Notes: a model not told the origin generated them from the sequence alone. Counted from the first letter of the stretch, positions 1 through 6,146 are shown. The stretch: DNA of 8,531 bases from Phycisphaerales bacterium (GCA_028288945.1 JAQGHH010000267.1:1-8531), one strand, 5' to 3'. Numbers and translations are program-made.

Positions 1-229
1 GCGGGCTGGAAATGAGGTTTTGGTTGGTGCGCGGGCGCTCATCGGTCATTGGCCATCGGTCATCAACGCGAGCATGCCAAATACCTTAGCTAGGGCGCGA
101 AATCGGCCCACGTCCGATAATCTCCCGCCCGCTTTCAGATTGCCCGACTTCGCTTGATGGCGTACCGTACAGGCAATAAAGACGCCGATGGGGCGTTTGG
201 GGATGTGACGGCTCGGATGAATTACTGCG
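1..229. other. Upstream non-coding region of the sigma operon
   Basis: I see no convincing gene here. It holds a three-unit heptamer array at 41-61 (listed separately). A short stem-loop has ACGCC (182-186) pairing with GGCGT (192-196) in the presumed leader of the sigma gene. A weak promoter-like pair is TTGATG (154-159) and, after 17 bases, TAAAGA (177-182), about 48 bases before the sigma start; the -10 match is poor, so I do not claim it. There is no clear Shine-Dalgarno sequence before the ATG at 230. The first 40 bases could be the tail or flank of a gene outside the window. Confidence 0.4.
41..61. repeat. Tandem heptamer array, ATYGGYC family (3 units)
   Basis: Three consecutive 7-base units are visible: ATCGGTC (41-47), ATTGGCC (48-54) and ATCGGTC (55-61), followed by a partial ATC. 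Units differ by single-base changes but the period is exactly 7. It lies in the non-coding space before the sigma operon. Similar short heptamer arrays (STRR-type repeats) are known from cyanobacterial genomes; relatedness to those is not established here. Confidence 0.7.
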
Positions 230-811
230 ATGACCGTGCAAGCCGCGTCCCAGCTCAGTCAGCCGGTCGTCGATAGCGACGAATCGCTGATGGAGCGCCT
301 GCGAAAGGGAGACGCGGCGGCAGGGGACGTGCTCGTCAAACGGTACTATCAGCCGCTGACTCGTTATTTGCAGCGGCTTGCAGGGGCACAGATGGCGGAA
401 GAACTGCTCCAGCAGACATGGCTGAGCGTTCTGGACCATGCCGCGAAGTTCGACCCGAAGTCGGGCGGCGGCGGGTTCAAGGCGTGGCTCTTCCGCATCG
501 CCACCAACAAGGCCAACGACCATTGGCGGTCGCGCGGCCGGGAAAAAGTGGCGAAAGAAGGCCTTCGGCTGGTGATCGACGATCAGGCACCTCACGCCGG
601 TCACCGCATGGAAGGCACGGAGATGGAGCAAAAGCTCCACGAAGCCATCTCGCAGTTGCCCGAAAGCCAGCGTCAGGTGTTGATGCTTCGGTACTACAGT
701 GACATGAAATTCGTGGAGATCGCCGAACTGCTCGGCTGCCCGCTGAATACGGCGCTCGGCCGGGTACACAAGGCAATGATAAAATTGAAGGAAATCATGC
801 AGGCGGGGTAA
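230..811 (+). CDS. ECF-type RNA polymerase sigma factor
   Basis: The 193-residue product has the two-domain layout of ECF (sigma-70 group 4) factors, which direct RNA polymerase to a small regulon. Sigma region 2 spans about residues 17-104, with the core-binding stretch containing AWLFRIATNKANDHWR (85-100). Region 4 spans about 133-189, with LPESQRQVLMLRYY (143-156) leading into the helix-turn-helix at about 160-186. The linker is short and there is no C-terminal extension. The ATG at 230 lacks a clear Shine-Dalgarno sequence, but it leaves only a 16-residue tail before region 2, so the start is reasonable. It is first in a three-gene run and is followed after 61 bases by a membrane protein that looks like its anti-sigma partner, suggesting control by release from that partner. 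The target promoter cannot be told from the sequence. Confidence 0.95.
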   Translation: MTVQAASQLSQPVVDSDESLMERLRKGDAAAGDVLVKRYYQPLTRYLQRLAGAQMAEELLQQTWLSVLDHAAKFDPKSGGGGFKAWLFRIATNKANDHWRSRGREKVAKEGLRLVIDDQAPHAGHRMEGTEMEQKLHEAISQLPESQRQVLMLRYYSDMKFVEIAELLGCPLNTALGRVHKAMIKLKEIMQAG

Positions 812-872
812 TGCAAAACAAGGAAATCGGACGAGAGCAGTTGGGGGATAGTTAGAGACAAGGACTGCGAAC

Positions 873-1484
873 GTGTTACAGGAACTCAATAATGAATCCG
901 TCCTGCTGATGTATCTGGCGGACGAACTGCCCCACGACGATCGGGCCGAGGTGGAGCAGATGCTCGCCGGCGATCCGACGCTGCGCGCCCAGCTTGCTCT
1001 TCTGGAACAGGCACAGGATCTGTTCGAGACGGGCATGGGCCGGCTCGACGCGGCTCAGCCGCTGGCGGGGGAGCCGGCCGCGGTTCGGCGAATTACTGCG
1101 GCTATGCGCCGCAACATGCTCGAGTATGCCGCGGCAGCGCCGGCCCCGGTCGTTATGCGGCGAGGATTGCGCTATCCGTGGTGGGCGTACCCGACGGTTG
1201 CCGCGGCGTCGGTGCTGCTGGCTTTCCTGACTTGGTGGGGCCATGTCGATTCGGGCCCCATGAACCTCCCAGCTCCGCCCAATCAGAATTCATACGTCGA
1301 GGGCCATGACGAATCCGCAAAACAGGCCGAGGAGATGGCCCGCAGCTTCGAAACGGTGAACCCGACACAGCCCGAGCAGGGCCTTGCGATGCTCGACACG
1401 ACCGAACGGGAGATCGCGGAGCTTTCGCAGACCAGGGTTGACCAGGTACAGGCTTATCCCGGCTTAGACGTGCCCAATGAGTAG
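873..1484 (+). CDS. Probable membrane-bound anti-sigma factor lacking zinc ligands
   Basis: The 203-residue product has a cytoplasmic N-terminal part, one transmembrane helix at about residues 102-123 (a Trp-flanked run rich in Ala, Val and Leu) and an extracytoplasmic tail. Residues 11-43 (LLMYLADELPHDDRAEVEQM and following) resemble the N-terminal helices of anti-sigma domains. The place where zinc-binding members carry CPxCR reads GDPTLR here, so the ligands are missing, as in zinc-independent anti-sigma factors. It starts with GTG at 873, with AGGA (861-864) eight bases upstream. Position right after an ECF sigma gene supports the assignment; by analogy with RseA or CnrY it would hold the sigma factor at the membrane. 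Its last codons overlap the start of the next gene by 8 bases, which implies translational coupling. The sigma-binding role is inferred from context and weak motif similarity. Confidence 0.75.
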   Translation: MLQELNNESVLLMYLADELPHDDRAEVEQMLAGDPTLRAQLALLEQAQDLFETGMGRLDAAQPLAGEPAAVRRITAAMRRNMLEYAAAAPAPVVMRRGLRYPWWAYPTVAAASVLLAFLTWWGHVDSGPMNLPAPPNQNSYVEGHDESAKQAEEMARSFETVNPTQPEQGLAMLDTTEREIAELSQTRVDQVQAYPGLDVPNE

Positions 1485-2223
1485 CGAAACGAAAAAATAC
1501 GGGAAGTTCGTTCGGCTGGCCGCGTGGGGCTTATTCGCAGGACCGATCGTCGTACTGGCGGCAGAACGCCCCGCGGGACGGCCCGGGCGCCCCGAGGCGA
1601 ACGGCGCGGGTCCCGACCGGGCCATCGAGCGCGACCGTGGCGACGGCGGGCGGGCCGGCATGGGCGGGCGTCCGAAGTTCCCTGTCACCGATGAGGAATG
1701 GAAGGAAACGGAGAAATTCCTTGCCTTGCACGCGCCCAACCGCCTGGCGTTCGTCCAAAAAATCAACGAAGGCCCGCACAAGGACAACCTCAAGCGCGTG
1801 CTCTCGGGACTGGTCCGCAACATCAACGCGCTGCGGGTGCAATCCGAATCCATCTATAAACTGCGGGTCGAGGAGTGCGAGCTCGACGACCAGATCTTCG
1901 CGATCTGTCGGGATCTGCGAACCGCGCAAGGGGCGGAAAAACAGCGGCTGCTGAACGAATTACGGACGAAGATCACCCTGCTCTTCGACAAAGGCCTCGA
2001 CGAGCGCAAGGACCGGATCGAGCGATTGCAGAGGATGATGGAAGAACAGAAGAAGGCGTTGGACAAGGACCGCGAGACACGCCAACAGATCATCGACAAG
2101 CGCTACCTGGTCATTTCCAGGAACGGCGTCGACGGTGCCCGGCTGAACCTGAAAGATGACACCACGCGGCCCAAATCTTTCGTGCCGCCAACTTCCTCGC
2201 CCGCACAAGACGCCCCGGAATAG
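1477..2223 (+). CDS. Exported coiled-coil protein, possible sensor of the sigma system
   Basis: The 248-residue product begins with a signal-peptide-like segment (basic MSSETKKYGK, hydrophobic core about residues 12-29, possible cleavage after VLAA). A low-complexity Gly/Arg/Pro stretch follows at about 31-68, then a helical domain. From TDEEWKETEKFLALHAPNRL (71-90) onward the sequence is almost entirely charged and helical, with a likely long coiled coil at about 125-208. The tail is Pro/Ser-rich. Its ATG lies inside the stop region of the preceding gene (ATGAGTAG, 8-base overlap), so it is probably translated by coupling. I do not recognise a named family. Its placement third after a sigma factor and a membrane anti-sigma factor resembles the CnrH-CnrY-CnrX arrangement, in which a periplasmic helical protein reports stress to the anti-sigma factor. 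That role is an inference only; no metal-binding pattern is obvious. Confidence 0.8.
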   Translation: MSSETKKYGKFVRLAAWGLFAGPIVVLAAERPAGRPGRPEANGAGPDRAIERDRGDGGRAGMGGRPKFPVTDEEWKETEKFLALHAPNRLAFVQKINEGPHKDNLKRVLSGLVRNINALRVQSESIYKLRVEECELDDQIFAICRDLRTAQGAEKQRLLNELRTKITLLFDKGLDERKDRIERLQRMMEEQKKALDKDRETRQQIIDKRYLVISRNGVDGARLNLKDDTTRPKSFVPPTSSPAQDAPE

Positions 2224-2270
2224 CGAGCCGAATTCCCTTCCAGCGACCCCTCTCCTCCGCCCGCCCCTCA

Positions 2271-2348
2271 TTTTAACTTTTGCATTTTGAATTTTGCACT
2301 TTGCATTCAATTCTTCAGGGGAATGAATGCAAAGTGCAAAATGCAAAA
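2271..2348. repeat. Inverted pair of TTTTGCA heptamer arrays (hairpin)
   Basis: The left arm has five 7-base units from 2271 to 2305, including TTTTGCA (2278-2284, 2292-2298), TTTTGAA and CTTTGCA. The right arm (2328-2348) carries the complementary units TGCAAAG, TGCAAAA and TGCAAAA. The arms pair around a loop near 2314-2320, making a long AT-rich stem in a GC-rich region. It sits between the stop of the exported-protein gene (2221-2223) and the terminator of the opposing regulator gene. It might end or protect the sigma-operon transcript, but no U-run follows it on the plus strand, so I do not call it a terminator. Confidence 0.75.
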
Positions 2349-2382
2349 GTCGAAATTGAATAGGGCGAGGAACCACGAAGAT

Positions 2383-2419
2383 AAAAAAAAAGAGGTCATC
2401 CCCTCCGAGATGACCTCTT
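2383..2419 (-). terminator. Intrinsic terminator of the response regulator gene
   Basis: AAGAGGTCATC (2390-2400) and GATGACCTCTT (2409-2419) form a perfect 11-bp stem with an 8-base loop. Read on the minus strand, the stem is followed directly by a run of eight T residues (complement of 2383-2390). It lies about 40 bases past the stop codon of the minus-strand regulator gene, the right orientation and distance for a Rho-independent terminator. Confidence 0.93.
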
Positions 2420-2459
2420 CCGCATCCTTGCGAAACCTGGGCAGAGATTTAGTTGGCGG

Positions 2460-3053
2460 CTAGTAGACCACGGCCATCGCGTCTTCGACGGCTTCGATGA
2501 CCTGCCGCACGTGGAAGGGCTTGCGCAGGAATCCGTCAAAACCTTGCGGCATCAGGCCCTGGGCTTCCTGGTCGGTGATCTTGCCGCTCATGGCGATCAC
2601 CTTGGTGAGCTGGAGGTCGGCGTTCTTCTTCACCTGCTTGCTGACCTCGGGGGCATCGATGTCCTTGAGGTGCAGGTCGAGCAGGATGACGTGGGGGCGG
2701 AATTTCTCGGCGATGACGCCGGCGGCAAACCCGCCGCGGGCCACCTCCACCTCGTACTTCGCCTCGTCCTCGAGGATCTTTTCGAGCACCTCCACGATGT
2801 CCTGCTCGTCGTCGACGATGAGCACGCGGGTGCAGCCGGTCATCAGGCCGTTGAGGGGCATGCCGTGCTGCTTCATGAAGCGGATGAGCTGGTTGAGGGG
2901 GATGCGCCGGTCCTTGCTGCCGGGGATGCGGTAGCCGTGCAGCGCGCCCGAATCGAACCATTTGCTGACGGTGCGCGGCGCGACGTTGCAGATCTTGGCG
3001 ACTTCGCCGGTGGTGAGGACGTCTTTCATTTTCGTGGTCGTGCTCATTTGCAT
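2460..3053 (-). CDS. Response regulator with N-terminal excisionase-like HTH and C-terminal receiver
   Basis: The 197-residue product joins two domains in the reverse of the usual response-regulator order. Residues 12-64 (VLTTGEVAKICNVAPRTVSK and following) match the excisionase/MerR-like HTH_17 pattern, including the IPGSKDRRIP wing. Residues 75-195 form a receiver domain: acidic pair D81-D82, phospho-acceptor D126 (in ILLDLHL), S156 (in AMSG) and K178 (in RKPF). All key receiver residues are present, so it should be phosphorylated by a histidine kinase, none of which is encoded in the window. The start is ambiguous. GAGGAG (complement of 3058-3063) lies 4 bases from the ATG at 3053 and 10 bases from a second in-frame ATG at 3047; the longer form is given. 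It is a single-gene transcript with its own terminator and a stem-loop in the leader. Binding targets are unknown. Confidence 0.92.
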   Translation of the reverse strand: MQMSTTTKMKDVLTTGEVAKICNVAPRTVSKWFDSGALHGYRIPGSKDRRIPLNQLIRFMKQHGMPLNGLMTGCTRVLIVDDEQDIVEVLEKILEDEAKYEVEVARGGFAAGVIAEKFRPHVILLDLHLKDIDAPEVSKQVKKNADLQLTKVIAMSGKITDQEAQGLMPQGFDGFLRKPFHVRQVIEAVEDAMAVVY

Positions 3054-3075
3054 TTCTCTCCTCGGTGCGAGGCGT

Positions 3076-3097
3076 GGCCTCCGAACGCCCGGAGGCC
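3076..3097 (-). promoter_or_regulatory. Strong stem-loop in the leader of the response regulator gene
   Basis: GGCCTCCG (3076-3083) and CGGAGGCC (3090-3097) make a perfect 8-bp GC-rich stem with a 6-base loop. It lies 12 bases upstream of the regulator's GAGGAG ribosome binding site on the minus strand. There is no U-run, so it is not an intrinsic terminator. It may affect mRNA stability or translation, or mark a protein binding site. Confidence 0.5.
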
Positions 3098-3361
3098 GCG
3101 GCGTCCGCGTCCCTCATCCCGGGTACCTGATGCCAACCGGCCGGCGATGCCGTTTGACACTCCTAGTATCGACTTGTCGGGTGGAACCTTTAGAGCGGGT
3201 GCGCAGATTTTGCCGCAAGGCCGGGAATACTGAAAATGCCGGATTTACCGGACGATCCGACCCTTCGTACAAGGTAAAAGTGGCAATCGCAATCGAGTTA
3301 TCGGTCCCTGAATGCAGGGTAGCGCAGCGGATCGGACGTGGTTCGACATTAATCGTCTTTG
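3098..3361. other. Non-coding spacer upstream of the response regulator
   Basis: No gene is convincing here; the short open frames lack family motifs and have no start signal. A small hairpin, CCCTG (3306-3310) with CAGGG (3315-3319), is visible. I looked for a minus-strand promoter for the regulator and found only weak pairs, for example TTGCGA and TACGAA 17 bases apart, which I do not claim. Confidence 0.4.
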
Positions 3362-3375
3362 CAAATGACAACTGA
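3362..3375. repeat. Two-unit heptamer remnant, TCAGTTG family
   Basis: CAAATGA (3362-3368) and CAACTGA (3369-3375) read on the minus strand as TCAGTTG then TCATTTG, the same 7-base unit family found at 7193-7372 and 7784-7870. It lies about a dozen bases beyond the stop codon of the asparagine-synthase-like gene. With only two units it would mean little alone; the match to the other arrays makes it credible. Confidence 0.5.
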
Positions 3376-3386
3376 CAAATAGCCAA

Positions 3387-3998
3387 TCAAATCCCCCGCC
3401 AATCGAACGGAAGTCCCGCCCGCCGCATCCGCTGATCGAGCATCACCAGGCGATAGGCGAATTGCGCCACCACCTCAACGTCCCGGCGGCCCAATAACGC
3501 CCCGATCAGCCGCGGGACAGACTTCCGGCGGCTCAGCACCGGCACGCAACCGGAACGGGCCAGCGCGGCCAGAGCAGCCGCGGCCCATTGCCTGGTCGCC
3601 CTGCTGGGCTTGGGGTTCAGGTCATTTTTCGCGCCCATCTTCGAGTTGTGCGGGACGTGCGCGATTTCCGGGAAGTACGTGCGGAACAAAGCCTCGTACG
3701 TCTCCCAGCGGAAACAGGCGCTATCGTGGTTCAGCTTGTATTGGATCACTTCCCACGCGGTGAAGGGGACGATCGCCTCGGCAATGTCGATGTGCTGGAG
3801 GAAATTGTTCGACAGATAATGGCGCTGGCGGACGAAAACATTCGCCCCGAAAAACGCGTGGCCCGTCTGCCGCCAGCGGTCGAGCTTTTTGCGCCAAACG
3901 GCGAGCGTGCGCTCGTCGCAACGCGCGACAGTACCCGGGTCGAGCAGGTCAAACCGGGCATGGGTGTGTTTCATTCGCTGGGCGCGCTGGAACACCAC
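3387..3998 (-). CDS. C-terminal part of an asparagine-synthase-like protein, cut off by an in-frame TAG
   Basis: This open stretch is in the same frame as the upstream half, which stops at TAG (4035-4037). The frame is open without interruption from 4034 down to the TGA at 3387-3389, 215 codons. A GTG at 3998 is the first conventional start, but no ribosome binding site was seen. The sequence looks like the C-terminal part of the asparagine synthase catalytic domain, with FTAWEVIQYKLNHDSACFRW and then YEALFRTYFPEIAHVPHN, a pattern typical of the end of these enzymes. A basic, Ala-rich tail follows. Alone it lacks the ATP-binding PP-loop and would be inactive. Most likely it is the remnant of one gene of about 583 codons inactivated by a nonsense change; a readthrough product or a sequencing error is possible. 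Confidence 0.75.
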   Translation of the reverse strand: MVFQRAQRMKHTHARFDLLDPGTVARCDERTLAVWRKKLDRWRQTGHAFFGANVFVRQRHYLSNNFLQHIDIAEAIVPFTAWEVIQYKLNHDSACFRWETYEALFRTYFPEIAHVPHNSKMGAKNDLNPKPSRATRQWAAAALAALARSGCVPVLSRRKSVPRLIGALLGRRDVEVVAQFAYRLVMLDQRMRRAGLPFDWRGI

Positions 3999-4034
3999 GG
4001 CGGGGTCTTCCTTGCTCTCGCGTTCGTTCTTGTC

Positions 4035-5138
4035 CTAGGCGCGATCGATCGTGCCACGCACGATCGGGTCGCCAATGAAACCGTTCAAGCACGTCACGCC
4101 GGGCCGCTGAAGCGCGACCAGCTCGGAGAGCTGCTTGGTCATCGGGAACCCGCCGGCCGTGAACTGGTACGGCTCCTCGAACATATTCCAGAGCGAGCCG
4201 TCCGTGCGGAGGATCTGCAGATCCAGCCGCAGCCCCTCGGCGACCATCGACGCCGCCATCCCCTCCGCCTCGCGGTCGCGCACGGAAAAGGGCTCGACCT
4301 TCAAATGCTTTCGATTGCTGGCCAGCGCGGCCAAGTACCGGCTGTCGTACCCGCCCGAAAGGGCGATGCTCACGTGACCAAGGTCGCCAGTCAGCGCATC
4401 GAATGTGCGCGACATTCGATCATGCATTCCCGCAATCACTTCATGTTCCGGCGGGCGCGCTTCGCCGCCGGTGTAAGGGGCGTATTCGACTTCTGAGTAC
4501 GCTCCCTTCTCCCACGTGCCGACCGCGCCGTAACCCATTTGGGGGAAGTCGGCCAGGAGCGATTGGCCGGTGCAGTCGTAGCCGTAACGGACCCAAGAGG
4601 CGACGGCGTCGTAGTTCACGCCCCCCGCGTTAAGGCCCGCATCCTGGATGTCCCACACGTTGCTGCCACAAACCAGCCGGCCGTCGTACCGGCCAACGAA
4701 CCAGGGGCGCAAGCCCATGTGGTCCGATATCATGCGGACCCGTTCATTGCGCCGGTCGTCAATTAGAACGACGAACAGTCCGACCATCTGCCGCAAGGGC
4801 GACGGATCGCCGGAGTTCACTACATCAAGGCACCATCGCAACAACCCGGCCCGGGGAATATCCGGGTGGCCCGCAATGCCCCACAGGTAAGCGCAGCATC
4901 CCGTCGCCTCGTCGTAAAGGGTTTCGACTTGCGCCCCGTTCCCCGCCACGACTTCCAGTCCGACGGGCGCGCCGTCGCGTTTTTTGAGGGTCACCGCCCG
5001 CGTGTTTGGAAATGGATTGCCCGCGCCTTTGGAACCGCCCGGCTGATACGCGAAAAAAGAATTCTTCGCCCCCGGCGGCGCGTGCCCGGCCTTGGGAAGC
5101 AGGCTAAGTTCCGGCGACTGCAAAAACGATGTCGGCAT
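4035..5138 (-). CDS. Asparagine-synthase-like protein, N-terminal and PP-loop part, ending at an in-frame TAG
   Basis: The 367-residue product has an N-terminal glutaminase-like fold region (about 55-225). It has family landmarks such as GLFVVLIDD (120-128) and MISDHMGLRPWFVGRYDGRL (136-155) but no Cys at position 2, which true glutamine-dependent enzymes use. The ATP-pyrophosphatase domain starts near 235 with the PP-loop SGGYDS (261-266); GFIGDPIVRG (353-362) occupies the place of the second conserved Gly/Asp motif. The family activates a carboxylate with ATP to form amides or lactams (asparagine, beta-lactam, lasso-peptide rings). The missing Cys argues against glutamine as nitrogen donor. 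The frame stops in the catalytic domain at TAG 4035-4037, yet homologous sequence continues in frame beyond it. ATG 5138 is the first start after the upstream stop at 5175-5177; no Shine-Dalgarno sequence is seen. No neighbouring gene suggests a pathway. Confidence 0.85.
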   Translation of the reverse strand: MPTSFLQSPELSLLPKAGHAPPGAKNSFFAYQPGGSKGAGNPFPNTRAVTLKKRDGAPVGLEVVAGNGAQVETLYDEATGCCAYLWGIAGHPDIPRAGLLRWCLDVVNSGDPSPLRQMVGLFVVLIDDRRNERVRMISDHMGLRPWFVGRYDGRLVCGSNVWDIQDAGLNAGGVNYDAVASWVRYGYDCTGQSLLADFPQMGYGAVGTWEKGAYSEVEYAPYTGGEARPPEHEVIAGMHDRMSRTFDALTGDLGHVSIALSGGYDSRYLAALASNRKHLKVEPFSVRDREAEGMAASMVAEGLRLDLQILRTDGSLWNMFEEPYQFTAGGFPMTKQLSELVALQRPGVTCLNGFIGDPIVRGTIDRA

Positions 5139-5344
5139 AGCGGTTGGCCACTGGCGCGAGCGGAGGATTACAACCTATCCGCGGATCCCTTCGATGCGAA
5201 GGCCGGATTTCAGCGCAGTCCCGCAGGCAGGATCCACAACGGCACTGCCGCACATCTTATTTCGGCTCCAATCGACGGAGCGTTGAACAGGAAGCAGTGA
5301 GGGATGCAGAGTTCGAAAGAAATGAAACCACCGCCGGGTCTGCG

Positions 5345-5410
5345 ATGAGCGAAGGCAGCGAGACGAAAGAGCCTCTGCCGGCCCACCATGAGCGAGCGCA
5401 GCGAGTCGAA
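5345..5410. repeat. Pair of 23-bp direct repeats ending at the tRNA 3' end
   Basis: Copies at 5345-5367 and 5388-5410 share 20 of 23 positions, with the core GCAGCGAG in each. They are 43 bases apart, and the right copy abuts the last base of the tRNA-Ala gene (5411). The rest of the spacer from 5139 to 5344 shows no gene; it has only a 5-bp stem-loop (GCTCC/GGAGC near 5264-5280). The position beside a tRNA end could mark an old integration site, but no integrase is present and GAGCGxxGCGAG strings are common in GC-rich DNA. Confidence 0.45.
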
Positions 5411-5481
5411 TGGAGCCACGGGGAATCGAACCCCGATTTGCTGAATGCGATTCAGCCGTCATCCCGTTAGACCATGGCCCC
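5411..5481 (-). tRNA. tRNA-Ala, anticodon CGC
   Basis: Read on the minus strand, 71 bases fold into a full cloverleaf. The acceptor arm is GGGGCCA with TGGCTCC plus discriminator A. The D stem is GTC/GAC and the anticodon stem GCTGA/TCAGC around the loop ATCGCAT. The variable loop has 4 bases, and the T stem is CGGGG/CCCCG around TTCGATT. Anticodon CGC reads GCG (Ala). Acceptor pair 3-70 is G-U, the main identity element of alanine tRNA, which independently supports the assignment. CCA is not encoded and must be added. A good promoter lies just upstream. No U-rich terminator was found downstream. Confidence 0.92.
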
Positions 5482-5505
5482 GGGGATCCTTGTTGTCTGA
5501 CCCGG

Positions 5506-5533
5506 ATTGTAATGGCCGACAACGCGAGGTCAA
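5506..5533 (-). promoter_or_regulatory. Sigma-70-type promoter of the tRNA-Ala gene
   Basis: On the minus strand, TTGACC (complement of 5528-5533, 5 of 6 to consensus) and TACAAT (complement of 5506-5511, 5 of 6) are separated by 16 bases. The expected start of transcription is near 5498-5500, about 17 bases before the tRNA 5' end. A GC-rich stretch after the -10 box fits the discriminator of stringently controlled tRNA promoters. Confidence 0.78.
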
Positions 5534-5687
5534 GTCGCGTCGGACGTCCGCGAGAACATGCGGTCATGAATCGGTGTCGCTGCAAACCGCCGTAACCCGT
5601 GGTTCATCCGCGAGCGATGCAACCTCATGCTCCTGGTCTGCGGATTGCATTATTTTGGGCCGCCGTAACAAAGATAGGAATCTGCGC

Positions 5688-5716
5688 TTGCACAGTTGTG
5701 TTTCCTTCATTACAAG
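5688..5716 (+). promoter_or_regulatory. Candidate promoter of the ArsR-type gene
   Basis: TTGCAC (5688-5693) and TACAAG (5711-5716) are exactly 17 bases apart. The -35 box matches consensus weakly (TTG only) and the -10 box matches 4 of 6. The predicted start, near 5723, would give a leader of about 90 bases. Support is mainly spacing and position upstream of a repressor gene. Confidence 0.4.
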
Positions 5717-5741
5717 ACACGTGTAGTTAAATGTAGTTAAA
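5717..5741 (+). promoter_or_regulatory. Candidate operator: ACACGTGT palindrome and tandem TGTAGTTAAA
   Basis: ACACGTGT (5717-5724) is a perfect 8-base palindrome directly after the candidate -10 box. It overlaps two perfect tandem copies of TGTAGTTAAA (5722-5731 and 5732-5741). The 10-base step equals about one helical turn, so both copies face the same side of the DNA. The location over the predicted transcription start suits self-repression by the downstream ArsR-type protein. Binding is inferred. Confidence 0.4.
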
Positions 5742-5812
5742 AGGGTTAGGCCAATGCGCGAGTCATCTCTCGAGTTTCCGTGATTGGTGGCTGCGGCTAA
5801 GGAGAATTGGAC

Positions 5813-6142
5813 ATGAAGCGATCGACCGCGGTTGTTGAGCAGGAGTTGGAGCCGCTCGTGGGGTTGTTTCGGCTCCTATCGGATAAGACGCGCATCAACA
5901 TTCTGATGCTGCTGGCAAACGGGGAAAAGAACGTCACGAACCTCTGCGAGGAACTTGGCCTCCCACAGCCCACGGTCAGCCATCATCTCGGCCTCCTCCG
6001 CATGCGGAATCTCATCACCAATCGCCGAAACGGCAAGCAGGTCTTCTACGGGCTCAACGGCCACGTCAACGGCGGACCGGGCGACGGGCTCCAGATCGAT
6101 GTGGACCGGTTCAAGGTCCGCATCAGTAATCGACACTCTTGA
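5813..6142 (+). CDS. ArsR/SmtB-type winged-helix transcriptional regulator
   Basis: The 109-residue product has the ArsR fold throughout: dimerisation and first helices at about 12-38 (LFRLLSDKTRINILMLLANG), recognition helix in LPQPTVSHHLGLLRMRNLI (50-68) and wing NRRNGKQVFYGLN (70-82). The start is set at ATG 5813 because AAGGAG (5799-5804) sits 8 bases upstream; a TTG two codons earlier is in frame but too close to the Shine-Dalgarno sequence. The ELCVCDL metal motif of arsenic/cadmium sensors is not present (a single Cys, C45, in NLCEEL), and no clear C-terminal His/Asp site is seen, so the signal is unknown and may not be a metal. It faces the ABC ATPase gene tail to tail. Upstream tandem repeats suggest self-repression. 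Its partner genes are not evident. Confidence 0.93.
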   Translation: MKRSTAVVEQELEPLVGLFRLLSDKTRINILMLLANGEKNVTNLCEELGLPQPTVSHHLGLLRMRNLITNRRNGKQVFYGLNGHVNGGPGDGLQIDVDRFKVRISNRHS

Positions 6143-6146
6143 GAAA

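Noticed and set aside
41..61. CRISPR array or iteron-type origin for the heptamer arrays
   Set aside because: Units are 7 bases with no spacers, too few copies, no cas genes, and no replication gene nearby.
86..1036. A 316-codon open frame on the minus strand, opposite the sigma gene
   Set aside because: It lies antisense to a clear sigma factor and the start of the next gene, has no recognisable domain, and long antisense frames are expected in GC-rich genes.
2271..2348. TTTTGCA hairpin as intrinsic terminator of the sigma operon
   Set aside because: The stem is AT-rich, built from repeats, and no U-run follows on the plus strand.
2511..3233. A 240-codon plus-strand frame opposite the response regulator
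   Set aside because: The composition (strings of Val, Leu, Glu, His) is the mirror of the receiver gene, and the minus-strand frame has all expected motifs.
3114..3386. A 90-codon minus-strand frame upstream of the response regulator
   Set aside because: No motif and no ribosome binding site; part of it is read from the heptamer remnant at 3362-3375.
4033..4042. TCCTAGGCGC shared between the internal stop region and the repeat element near 7232
   Set aside because: A single shared 10-mer in 8.5 kb is within chance expectation; no longer match surrounds it.
3588..4496. A 302-codon plus-strand frame opposite the split asparagine-synthase-like gene
   Set aside because: It spans the in-frame TAG and might look like the true gene, but it shows no domain, while both minus-strand halves carry family motifs.
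5587..5669. Two copies of CCGCCGTAAC (5587-5596 and 5660-5669)
   Set aside because: Two 10-base matches in a GC-rich spacer are weak evidence, and they do not align with the promoter or any structure.
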